59,551 nucleotides of DNA from a virus. The stretch is taken from positions 1-59,551 of IMG/VR virus record IMGVR_UViG_3300002053_000002; one strand, 5' to 3'. Positions 22,932 through 30,803 of this stretch are shown here, one piece after another. The position numbers and the translations under genes are program-made. The notes beneath the pieces were generated by a model. It did not search any database and was not told where the DNA came from. It worked only from the letters and a program-made list of their open reading frames with translations. The number at the start of each line of letters is the position of its first letter. The first letter of the stretch is position 1.

Positions 22932-24541
22932 ATTCACATGATGTTGAGGAATTTAAAAAATTATTTTCCGGTTCTAAAAACAATTATTTAAAATTAGTGT
23001 ACGGAAAAGACGAGGTAAATGGAAAGCTTCAAGGGGAGTATCGTACTGTAAAAGATAAGTTAATAACTATAACAGATTATAAAAAACATTTAGAAGGTAA
23101 AGAAGGACTGGGAATAATCCCCATATCTGAAGACAGTAAATGTTTTTTCTCAGCTATAGATATTGACATATATAATGAGGACATGATAACTTTTATTGAA
23201 GCTATAGACAAACATAAATTTCCATTGGTTCCTTTCAAAAGTAAAAGTGGAGGATTGCACTTGTATTCTTTTTTCAAACAAGCTCAGAGTCCTAAAGAAG
23301 CTGTAAAGATAATGAAAAGTATGGCTTCTATATTAGCAATAGATACTTACGTTAAAAACAAAACAAATAGGACTGTTGAAATTTTTCCTAAGCAAACTAA
23401 ACTAAGGGATGGAGAAATAGGTAATGCAATTAACTTACCTTACTACAATCATAAGGAGACAAAACAAGTCGCAATAAAAGAAGGACAAGAATTGTCTTTA
23501 CCTGAAGCTCTTAGTTATATAAAAGGAAAGATGACAACCGTAAAGGATATGAGAGAATTTCTACATGATCTAGATTATAATGACGCACCACCTTGTTTGC
23601 AGTCAATAACAATTTTAGATCCGTTGGATTTTAATTCAGGTAGAAATATTTTTCTGTTTTCGTTAGGTGTTTATTTAAAGAAAAAGGATGAAGACTTTTT
23701 TGAACAACAGTTATTAGAGGCAAATGGAAATTTAAAATATCCATTATCAGAAAAGGAGGTCGAAAAAACAATTGTTTCATCTTTACGAAAAAGAGATTAC
23801 GAGTATAAATGTAATGACTTTCCATGTTCAGATTATTGTAATAAGAACGAATGTCGTAAAAGGGAATTTGGTGTTGGAAAAGATGACGGATACTTTTCAA
23901 CTATAGAGTGTGGAGTTCTAACACAATATAAATCTAAACAACCTTATTATGAATGGGAAGTTAGAAGACAGGATCAAGAAAAATATACAAGGTTAGTCTT
24001 TAAAAGTGAGGATGAATTATTGAAACAGGACACTTTCATTAAATTGTGTATGAGGGAACTTTATGAAATTCCTACAAAGTTAAAGCAACACGAATGGTTT
24101 AAAAAGGTTAACCAAGCTCTAAAAGAAGTTGACGTAAAAACTATAGATGAAGCTGATGATACTTCTCCAATAATATTATTGAAGCTTAGTGTATTCGAGT
24201 TTATTACTGGAAGAGTCCCGGCTGAAAACAGAAGACAAATTGAAGATGGTCGTGTGTTTTTTGATTCTTCTAGCGGAGAATATTGGTTCCGTATGAGGGA
24301 TCTAGTTGTGTACGTTAATGATAAAAAGCGTGGGCTTAATTTTGATAAACAAGAAGTATATCGTTTATTGAAAGACGACTTTAAAGCGGAAATGAATAAG
24401 GATGTAAATACAGAATCTAATGGAAAAGATAAAAGGAAAAAACTTAGAGTGGTTACAGTTAAGAAGGAATTACTTAATTACTTTGAACCTGTAGAAAAAA
24501 GTTTTGAACCAGACTTTTCAGACTTTATCGAAGATTTTTAA
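22922..24541 (+). CDS. Archaeo-eukaryotic-type (AEP/TOTE-like) primase
   Basis: 539 aa. About residues 60-160 carry the AEP catalytic motifs: FFSAIDIDIYN (D-x-D metal site), KSKSGGLHLYSF (motif II, S-x-H-like) and TVEIFPKQ (motif III acidic). A Cys cluster (CNDFPCSDYCNKNEC, about residues 300-314) follows, probably a zinc- or Fe-S-binding PriCT-like segment. The C-terminal region is charged and ends in SDFIEDF. TOTE-type primases are found in phages and conflict islands. Neighbours HU, SF1 helicase and PolA support a phage replisome. No replicative DnaB-type helicase was found. Confidence 0.85.
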   Translation: MSLNSHDVEEFKKLFSGSKNNYLKLVYGKDEVNGKLQGEYRTVKDKLITITDYKKHLEGKEGLGIIPISEDSKCFFSAIDIDIYNEDMITFIEAIDKHKFPLVPFKSKSGGLHLYSFFKQAQSPKEAVKIMKSMASILAIDTYVKNKTNRTVEIFPKQTKLRDGEIGNAINLPYYNHKETKQVAIKEGQELSLPEALSYIKGKMTTVKDMREFLHDLDYNDAPPCLQSITILDPLDFNSGRNIFLFSLGVYLKKKDEDFFEQQLLEANGNLKYPLSEKEVEKTIVSSLRKRDYEYKCNDFPCSDYCNKNECRKREFGVGKDDGYFSTIECGVLTQYKSKQPYYEWEVRRQDQEKYTRLVFKSEDELLKQDTFIKLCMRELYEIPTKLKQHEWFKKVNQALKEVDVKTIDEADDTSPIILLKLSVFEFITGRVPAENRRQIEDGRVFFDSSSGEYWFRMRDLVVYVNDKKRGLNFDKQEVYRLLKDDFKAEMNKDVNTESNGKDKRKKLRVVTVKKELLNYFEPVEKSFEPDFSDFIEDF

Positions 24542-24552
24542 AGGAGAAAATT

Positions 24553-25011
24553 ATGAAGAAAATAATATTTTTTACAATTATAACTATAGTTCTTTTGTTT
24601 ACTGTATCTATTAAAGGTGAAGTTTTTATCCCTTCATTTGATGAACTTTCAGAACGTGTAGGACAAATGTTTAAGTACGATACTTGTGAACAGTTTGAAT
24701 ATAATCCAAGCGGAGTTAAGTATCTTGGAAATAGTTATGAGTATCTAACATACCAATATTTGTTTTTAGATTATCATAAGAAAGGTTTTCACAAAAAGAA
24801 TAGACCTAGAAAATTTAATTCTTATAGTGTGAGATATCCAATAAGACTTTATGGAATTAAGTTTAGCAAAGATAAATCTTTAGTGACTTACCTTTTAATA
24901 GATAGAAGAGGTAAAACTTTTTATTATAATAGTACAAATGATTTTATATCCCCTTTAAAGTGTGGAGTTATGTTAAGGGATCCTCTACCTTTGTTTGGAC
25001 TGGACAGGTAA
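24553..25011 (+). CDS. Exported protein of unknown function
   Basis: 152 aa, starting MKKIIFFTII behind AAGGAGAAAAT. A classical Sec signal peptide (residues 1-22, cleavage near KGE) leads to a mature protein of about 130 residues that is rich in Tyr, with two Cys residues (CEQF and LKCGV). No domain recognised. A periplasmic or envelope role is likely. It sits between the primase and helicase genes, which is an odd place for an exported protein. Confidence 0.7.
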   Translation: MKKIIFFTIITIVLLFTVSIKGEVFIPSFDELSERVGQMFKYDTCEQFEYNPSGVKYLGNSYEYLTYQYLFLDYHKKGFHKKNRPRKFNSYSVRYPIRLYGIKFSKDKSLVTYLLIDRRGKTFYYNSTNDFISPLKCGVMLRDPLPLFGLDR

Positions 25012-25012
25012 T

Positions 25013-26434
25013 ATGCAAGAAACAACAATGATCTTTGGAGCTCCAGGGTGTGGAAAGACAACGTACTTATTGAACTTACTTTCTGACATTTTGGATGATT
25101 ATGATTCAGATAAAATTGCCTTTGTTTCTTTTACAAAGAAAGGAAGTTATGAAGGAAGAGATAGAGCTACTGAAAAGTTTGGTTATAAAGATTCTGACTT
25201 ACCTTATTTTAGAACTATTCATTCATTAGCTTTTAGAGACCTTGGAATGTCAAGGTATGAAATGATTTCCAAGAAAAATTATAAAGAGTTTTCAAGGGCA
25301 ATGGGTATGAACTTTGTAGGTTACTACACAGAGGACTTTATCAATAACGATGATAAATATTTGTTTTATGTTTCTCTAAAGAAAAATAATCCAAGGACCG
25401 CTGAAATATTGTTGGAGGATTTAGATGTAAAGAAAGTAAATTTTGTTTCCAATAACTATGAAAGATTTAAAACTGAAATGGGAGTAAAGGATTTTGATGA
25501 TTTAATTGTAGAGTTTATTAAAAAAGATAAACCGTTACCTGTTCAAGTAGCTATAATTGATGAAGCACAAGACCTTACATCCTTGCAATGGAAATTTTGT
25601 GAAGTAGCTTTTAGAAATTGTAACAAAGTTTATATAGCAGGGGATGATGACCAAGCAATATATGAATGGTCAGGCTCTGATATAAAACATTTTTTAAATC
25701 TTTCAAAACATAGTGAAAACATTGTGTTGGACAAATCGTACAGACTTAGACAAAAGATACTAAATTTTTCTAAACTATTTTCAAAACAAATATCTAATCG
25801 TGTAGATAAAATCTTTGACCCTGTACAAGAAGGTGGTGAAATTTATTTTTATAATAAAGTAGATGAGATACCTATAAACAATGAGGAATCTTACTACTTT
25901 CTAGCCAGAAATAATTATCACTTATCTATATATGGAAAAAGGTTACGGGAGTTAGGAATGACTTTTCAATATAAGCACAGGTATAGTGTTGATATGAAAA
26001 AGTATAACGCTGTAAGGATTTATGAAAAACATAGGAAGTATGATCCTGAACAAATTTATACTGACCTATCACTTAAACCTTATTTAAGAGACATTATAAA
26101 CATTAAAGATCCGTGGTTTTATTCTCTGAACTTTGATATAAACGAGAAAACTTATTTTAAAGACTTGTTTAAAAACAAAGTTGATGTTACTAAAACAAAT
26201 TGTGAAGTGAATACAATACATGGAGTAAAGGGTGGTGAAGCTGACAATGTTGTTTTGTTGTTAGATGTAACTAAAACTATTGACAATAACCTTGAACGAA
26301 ATGTAGAAGCCTTGGATTCTGAATTAAGATGTTTATATGTAGCTTTAACAAGAGCAAAAAAGAATTTACATATTGTACATTCTAATTCACAATTCGGTTA
26401 CGAAAGTATTTTTAGGAGGTCTATGAATGAGTGA
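25013..26434 (+). CDS. SF1 UvrD/Rep-like DNA helicase
   Basis: 473 aa from ATG 25013 (an earlier TTG start at 24995 overlaps the previous gene). Motifs: Walker A FGAPGCGKTTYL (K at residue 15), motif II AIIDEAQDLT (about residue 180), motif III AGDDDQAIYEWSGSD, motif V TIHGVKGGEADNV and motif VI YVALTRAKKNLHIV. This is the UvrD/Rep type of superfamily 1. It unwinds DNA during replication or repair. It lacks the large 1B/2B insertions and is shorter than UvrD (about 720 aa), as in many phage versions. Confidence 0.93.
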   Translation: MQETTMIFGAPGCGKTTYLLNLLSDILDDYDSDKIAFVSFTKKGSYEGRDRATEKFGYKDSDLPYFRTIHSLAFRDLGMSRYEMISKKNYKEFSRAMGMNFVGYYTEDFINNDDKYLFYVSLKKNNPRTAEILLEDLDVKKVNFVSNNYERFKTEMGVKDFDDLIVEFIKKDKPLPVQVAIIDEAQDLTSLQWKFCEVAFRNCNKVYIAGDDDQAIYEWSGSDIKHFLNLSKHSENIVLDKSYRLRQKILNFSKLFSKQISNRVDKIFDPVQEGGEIYFYNKVDEIPINNEESYYFLARNNYHLSIYGKRLRELGMTFQYKHRYSVDMKKYNAVRIYEKHRKYDPEQIYTDLSLKPYLRDIINIKDPWFYSLNFDINEKTYFKDLFKNKVDVTKTNCEVNTIHGVKGGEADNVVLLLDVTKTIDNNLERNVEALDSELRCLYVALTRAKKNLHIVHSNSQFGYESIFRRSMNE

Positions 26435-27344
26435 AATTTATAATAAGTTAACAAACTTAAATTATTCTATAAGTATTCCATCTAGAAATAGGATACATCT
26501 TATAGAAAAAAGAATAGGTATATGGAAACATATAGACCCTTTTAGCTTTAATTATCTATACGAAATTATAGTTCGAGAAAGTGAAGCAAGTGACTATAGA
26601 AAAGCTGTAGATAATTATGCACCTGTCTTTGTTGTACCTGATGATTCTACAATCGCAGATAAAAGACAAAAGTGTTTTGATATAGCAAAGGAAAATTTTA
26701 CTGAATACCTATTTATAATTGACGATGATATAAACTTGTATTTCAGAGATGAAAATCTATCTTCAAAATATACTTCAAGGCATGAAGACTTTATTGCAAA
26801 CGATTGCTTTAATAAAATACTTTATGAAAGTATACAACTTTGTAATGAGGAGTACCCAATAGTTGGACTGCCATTGAAGCTTGGAAGCCAAGGAATTAAA
26901 TACATGTTTCCTAAGAATATTCCAATTATAAGATTCGTTTGTTACCATGTTCCAACTTTAATAAAGGAAGGTATAAAGATTAATGAAATGCCTGTTCCTT
27001 TTATGAGTGATCGTTATGTACAATTAAAATTATTGTCAAAAGGTTACAAGTCTTTAAGCAATGCTCGTTGGTGCTGTGGTGACCCTGGAACAGGATACAA
27101 AGGTGGATGTTCAGAAACAAGAACAGTAGAAGCACAATCTGAATCCGCTAAACAATTATGTAAAGAATTTCCTGGGTATGTTGATCTTAAAATAAAGAAC
27201 AACGGACTATGGGATGAGGAAAGATTAGATTGTACAATAGACTGGAAAAGATTTTTACCTGAAGGCGAGGAACCTTATATACCAGCTGAAGAAGGTATGA
27301 AAATTATACTTGGAACTAATACATTTTTAAAAGGATATGAATAA
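26427..27344 (+). CDS. TAGT-like glycosyltransferase, candidate DNA-base glycosyltransferase
   Basis: 305 aa behind AGGAGGT. A GT-A fold is indicated by SISIPSRNR at the N-terminus, a VPDDSTIADKRQKCFDIA middle and FIIDDDINLYF at residues 96-106, with a D-x-D-type metal site at D99-D101. The pattern resembles the TET/JBP-associated glycosyltransferases (TAGT) described in phages with modified DNA. The C-terminal part has CCGDPGTGYKGGCSETRT, which may shape the acceptor site. It heads the modification cluster, directly before an aGPT-PPlase-type gene. Family assignment by pattern; DNA as the substrate is inferred from context. Confidence 0.72.
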   Translation: MSEIYNKLTNLNYSISIPSRNRIHLIEKRIGIWKHIDPFSFNYLYEIIVRESEASDYRKAVDNYAPVFVVPDDSTIADKRQKCFDIAKENFTEYLFIIDDDINLYFRDENLSSKYTSRHEDFIANDCFNKILYESIQLCNEEYPIVGLPLKLGSQGIKYMFPKNIPIIRFVCYHVPTLIKEGIKINEMPVPFMSDRYVQLKLLSKGYKSLSNARWCCGDPGTGYKGGCSETRTVEAQSESAKQLCKEFPGYVDLKIKNNGLWDEERLDCTIDWKRFLPEGEEPYIPAEEGMKIILGTNTFLKGYE

Positions 27345-27361
27345 GATGATAGGAGAAATAT

Positions 27362-28219
27362 ATGAATAACCATTTTAATTCTGAACACTTTAATCACTTC
27401 TTAGATACGGCTATTGAACGACATAAGATTTACAAATTAAAGGAAGAAGGAATGCCAGCTCCTTGGACTGAGGATGAGATATTCCAAAATTTCTTTTTCT
27501 GTAATGTGTTTCGTCAATACGATAAGTGTACAAAGTGGTTAATAGAAAACATACTTCCCTTTGAAAGATGGGATTTAATAATTTTATACAGGTTTATTTC
27601 TACATATTCTACATTCTGTAGAATAAAAGAAAACTGTAAACTGGACAATTTATCTGAAGTAAAAGATTTTCTTAGTAGTAGAAAAGAAGAAGGGGAAAAA
27701 TTATTTTCTTCATGCTTTATAAGAAATCCAAGAGTACCTGGTGGTTGGTTAGAAACGTATGAAGCTCCATTCTTTTTAATTGAAAGTTTAAAAGCTAACG
27801 ATTATATAAAAGAAGTTATTAAAGAAAACTCTATGGAAAGGCTTGTAGATTTTCTAAAACAATTTCCTGGTGTTGGTGGTTTTATGGCATACGAATATGC
27901 TTGTGATTTTGAATACACAGACTACTTTAATCCAACCGATAAAAATACCTATGCAAACATGGGTCCTGGGGCAAGACAAGGAATGAGCCTTATAAGGTTT
28001 GGTTATCCTACTGTAAGAATAAAACAAAGAGATTGGTTGCCTGATGCAGTAGTTGTAAGGGAAGTAATGGAAGAAGAATTTAGAATATACTTTCCAGAAG
28101 AAAAAATAACCTTAAGGGAAGTTGAACATTGGTTGTGTGAATATCAAAAGTATGTTAAGTATCTTAATGCTTACACTGGAAATCAAAAAGTAAAGTTTAG
28201 AAAATATAACGGAAGGTAA
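27362..28219 (+). CDS. aGPT-PPlase-type protein (DNA glycosylase fold), thymine/cytosine hypermodification family
   Basis: 285 aa. FFFCNVFRQYDKCTKWL near residues 43-59 and LKQFPGVGGFMAYEYACD near residue 170, with a helix-hairpin-helix look, then NMGPGARQGM, are the conserved blocks of the alpha-glutamyl/putrescinyl-thymine pyrophosphorylase family. Members of this family replace an activated hydroxymethyl group of a base on DNA with an amine or amino acid. It normally needs a P-loop kinase that pyrophosphorylates the hydroxymethyl group, and I see none in this genome. It is followed by a radical SAM gene, as in known hypermodification clusters. Confidence 0.75.
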   Translation: MNNHFNSEHFNHFLDTAIERHKIYKLKEEGMPAPWTEDEIFQNFFFCNVFRQYDKCTKWLIENILPFERWDLIILYRFISTYSTFCRIKENCKLDNLSEVKDFLSSRKEEGEKLFSSCFIRNPRVPGGWLETYEAPFFLIESLKANDYIKEVIKENSMERLVDFLKQFPGVGGFMAYEYACDFEYTDYFNPTDKNTYANMGPGARQGMSLIRFGYPTVRIKQRDWLPDAVVVREVMEEEFRIYFPEEKITLREVEHWLCEYQKYVKYLNAYTGNQKVKFRKYNGR

Positions 28220-28221
28220 CT

Positions 28222-29289
28222 ATGGAAATGTATGATAAGGAGCATGTCGCAGAATTAAGGAAACATAATCTACTTGTTTTTACAGAACCAAATCAGGTTC
28301 GTATAGAATTTGTAAGAGGATGTAACCTTAATTGTTCTTTCTGTGGAAGGTCACAAGCTTCTACTGGTAGAATAACAAAAGAAACTTTGTTGAATATTGT
28401 AGATAACCTGACAGAAAAAACAAAACGTATATCAATCTCTTTACAAGGTGAACCAACTCTACATAAGAATGTAGGAGAGTACATAGGTATTATAAGAGAA
28501 AAAATGCCAAAGGCACAGATACTTATAATAACAAATACTGAAGTCTATAAAAGTAAAAACATATTTGAATTTATAGACTTGTTTGACAAGGGTCTTAATT
28601 ATGCTCAAACAGATTTTTATAGTAAGGCACAAAGGGATTTCTTTATAGGTGAACTAGAAAGAAACAAAAGAATTTTAGAAATAAAAGGAATACAAGTTTA
28701 TGACTATTATAAAGACAACGTTAATGCTTTTTCTTATAAAGGTTATAAACATAAAACAATTATCTTAACAGACGAAAGTGACATATTTAATTGTGATGGT
28801 AACGTTACAAGACGTATGCACAATTGGGGAGGCAACCTAAAACTTTCCCAATGGGAAAAATATACAGGTTCAAAATTACAGGACTTTCCATTAAGAAAAG
28901 TATGTAAAGAACCCTACAAATATATGACAATAGGTTATGATGGAATCGTAGATATTTGTTGTAGTAATGGTGCTAAGTGTATAGACTTAGGTAACGTTAA
29001 CGAAGAACATGTACTTGATATTTGGCAAGGTGAAAAGTTTCAAAAGGTTAGAGCACTACTTGCGGAAGGATATAGAGAAGATCTTATTTCATGTGTTCTA
29101 TGTAGTCAAAGAAGTTTTCGTGTAGGTTTATATCCTTACTGGGGTAAGGAATATTTTTATGGCGACTGTATACATACAGTTGAAAAAATACAGAAGTTAC
29201 ATCCTAAAGAACCTTTGTACAATAATTTAATTGAGTTTTCCAAAATAGGTAAACTAAAACCACATATATCAAAACTAATAAAGGAGTAA
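28222..29289 (+). CDS. Radical SAM enzyme with SPASM-like C-terminal domain
   Basis: 355 aa. The CxxxCxxC cluster site is FVRGCNLNCSFCGRSQ (C34, C38, C41). The C-terminal part has seven or more Cys (VCKEPYKYMTIGYDG, DICCSNGAKC, CVLCSQRS), the layout of a SPASM/twitch domain with extra Fe-S clusters. It uses S-adenosylmethionine to make a radical; the substrate is unknown. Radical SAM enzymes act on thymine hypermodifications in other phages, so a base-modifying step is likely. It starts two bases after the aGPT-PPlase stop. Confidence 0.85.
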   Translation: MEMYDKEHVAELRKHNLLVFTEPNQVRIEFVRGCNLNCSFCGRSQASTGRITKETLLNIVDNLTEKTKRISISLQGEPTLHKNVGEYIGIIREKMPKAQILIITNTEVYKSKNIFEFIDLFDKGLNYAQTDFYSKAQRDFFIGELERNKRILEIKGIQVYDYYKDNVNAFSYKGYKHKTIILTDESDIFNCDGNVTRRMHNWGGNLKLSQWEKYTGSKLQDFPLRKVCKEPYKYMTIGYDGIVDICCSNGAKCIDLGNVNEEHVLDIWQGEKFQKVRALLAEGYREDLISCVLCSQRSFRVGLYPYWGKEYFYGDCIHTVEKIQKLHPKEPLYNNLIEFSKIGKLKPHISKLIKE

Positions 29290-29291
29290 AT

Positions 29292-29909
29292 ATGAATATC
29301 GAAAATTATTTAGACAAAAGAAAAACAATGATTTCAATCAAAAGATTTGAAATGGAATTTGTTTTAAGACCACAAAATCTATGCGAACATGGACACGGAA
29401 CTGCCACGTTGTTCTATTTGTTTTGTAAAGAGTTTGGAGTAGAAATAAATGAGGACATTTTATTTATACTTATGAATCATGATTTTGCAGAGACCTTTAC
29501 AGGCGATATGAATAGGCTGATACGAAACAAAAATGAAAAGACAAAAGAAGCTTGGAGTGTACTTGAAGAGGAAACACTTCCTGAAGAACTTAAACCTTGG
29601 TCAGACAAAGGTATAGAAAATATCTTAACGGAAGATCAATTACTTCTTTTTAAATTGTCTGATGAAATGGAAGCATACTTATATTGTTTTGAAGAACATA
29701 CTTTAGGAAATAGATATATCTATGGACCAATAGAAAGATACGCTCAAATTTTAAGCAGTAGAATTATAGAGTGTGAGAAAAAATTTAATAAGGGCAGAGA
29801 ATTTTGGGAAGGTCGTCTTGGAATCCATGGACTGTATCCTACAGAGAAGCCTAAATATGAAGGAAAACCAGTCACCCCAGACATAAGGGAGGAAAAAAGT
29901 AATGAATGA
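29292..29909 (+). CDS. HD-domain 5'-deoxynucleotidase (YfbR-like)
   Basis: 205 aa. RPQNLCEHGHGTATL (H33), LMNHDFAETFTGDM (H63, D64) and FKLSDEMEAYL (D124) match the metal-binding residues of YfbR-type nucleotidases, which hydrolyse deoxynucleoside 5'-monophosphates. EEHTLGNR is also typical. The same fold gives DatZ, a dATPase that removes dATP in phages with 2-aminoadenine DNA. Here, with no PurZ, it more likely clears a canonical nucleotide such as dCMP or dTMP from the pool. Substrate is not readable from sequence. Confidence 0.82.
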   Translation: MNIENYLDKRKTMISIKRFEMEFVLRPQNLCEHGHGTATLFYLFCKEFGVEINEDILFILMNHDFAETFTGDMNRLIRNKNEKTKEAWSVLEEETLPEELKPWSDKGIENILTEDQLLLFKLSDEMEAYLYCFEEHTLGNRYIYGPIERYAQILSSRIIECEKKFNKGREFWEGRLGIHGLYPTEKPKYEGKPVTPDIREEKSNE

Positions 29910-29979
29910 TAATTTCGACTTTAATCAAGTCTATTATAAACTTATGTATAATGTTTATTACAACAGGAGGGGAAGTTGA
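29902..29979 (+). CDS. Possible 25-residue coupled ORF
   Basis: ATG 29902 follows GGGAGGAAAAAAGTA and overlaps the previous stop; the TGA ends at 29979, overlapping the next ATG. The peptide is MNDNFDFNQVYYKLMYNVYY followed by NRRGS. It may simply couple translation of the thymidylate-synthase-like gene, whose ribosome site AGGAGGGG lies inside it. Weak evidence. Confidence 0.3.
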   Translation: MNDNFDFNQVYYKLMYNVYYNRRGS

Positions 29980-30803
29980 TGAAGATAGTTCAGAATGATT
30001 TTAATAAAATTTATTGTTGCTTAATGGATAAAGTGTACAATGATTTTGACTATAGTATATTAAACAGAAAAGGAGAAAAGGTTTTTGAACTGTTAGACTA
30101 TAGTTTCACTTTGACAAAGCCTAAAAAATGTTTCGCAACTTGTAGGGATATGTCTATAGATTATTTAAAAGGGGAATTAGAATTCTATACTTCAGGAAGC
30201 CCTTTTCTAAAAGAAATTTCTAAGCATTCAAAATTCTGGAACAAGGTTTCAGATGATGGAAGAACAATCTTTAGTAACTATGGAAAACTATTGTTACACG
30301 ATAGAAACCATCACAACTACACTCAGTTTGAATATGCAAGGGAAATGTTGTTACAAAATAAGGACAGCAAGAAAGCTGTTATGACAATATATAACAGAGA
30401 AAATGCTCATCCTAGTAATGACAATCCGTGTACAATGTTTTTACAATTTTTTATAAGAGGAGGGAAACTACATTTATTTGTTAAGATGAGGTCTTCAGAT
30501 ATTTGGTATGGTTTACCTTATGATGTTCCTTTCTTTTGTTTAATACAATTAAAGATGCTTAAGGAGTTACGTTCAAACTATGACATAAAACTAGGAAACT
30601 ATAATCATCAGACTGGTAGTCTTCACATGTACGAAAGAAATTTACTTCTTATAAAAGAAAAGTTATCTAAAGTTTATAATTTAATAGGTATCTCTGAATT
30701 TAAACGTTCTGAATTTGAAAAGGGGTGTGATGACTATTTATTAGAATTATATAGTCAAACTTTATTTAAACACATAGGATACATAGGAGGGGAATATGAA
30801 TAA
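29979..30803 (+). CDS. Thymidylate-synthase-fold dCMP hydroxymethylase (or methylase)
   Basis: 274 aa from ATG 29979 (AGGAGG 8 bases upstream; an in-frame TTG lies 3 bases earlier). The catalytic Cys is C151 in NPCTMFLQFF. RSSDIWYGLPYDV follows, with D182 exactly 31 residues after the Cys. In E. coli ThyA the pair is C146 and N177 (Asn selects dUMP); in T4 dCMP hydroxymethylase it is C148 and D179 (Asp selects dCMP). SLHMY (H216, Y218) matches the H-x-Y of thymidylate synthases. The enzyme should therefore make 5-hydroxymethyl-dCMP, or 5-methyl-dCMP, from dCMP and a folate. The His after the Cys is replaced by Thr. Confidence 0.85.
   Translation: MKIVQNDFNKIYCCLMDKVYNDFDYSILNRKGEKVFELLDYSFTLTKPKKCFATCRDMSIDYLKGELEFYTSGSPFLKEISKHSKFWNKVSDDGRTIFSNYGKLLLHDRNHHNYTQFEYAREMLLQNKDSKKAVMTIYNRENAHPSNDNPCTMFLQFFIRGGKLHLFVKMRSSDIWYGLPYDVPFFCLIQLKMLKELRSNYDIKLGNYNHQTGSLHMYERNLLLIKEKLSKVYNLIGISEFKRSEFEKGCDDYLLELYSQTLFKHIGYIGGEYE

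Noticed and set aside
29292-29909. 2-aminoadenine (Z) genome, because an HD nucleotidase and PolA are present
   Set aside because: No PurZ or MazG/MazZ-type gene is visible, and the neighbouring TS-fold gene points to cytosine instead.
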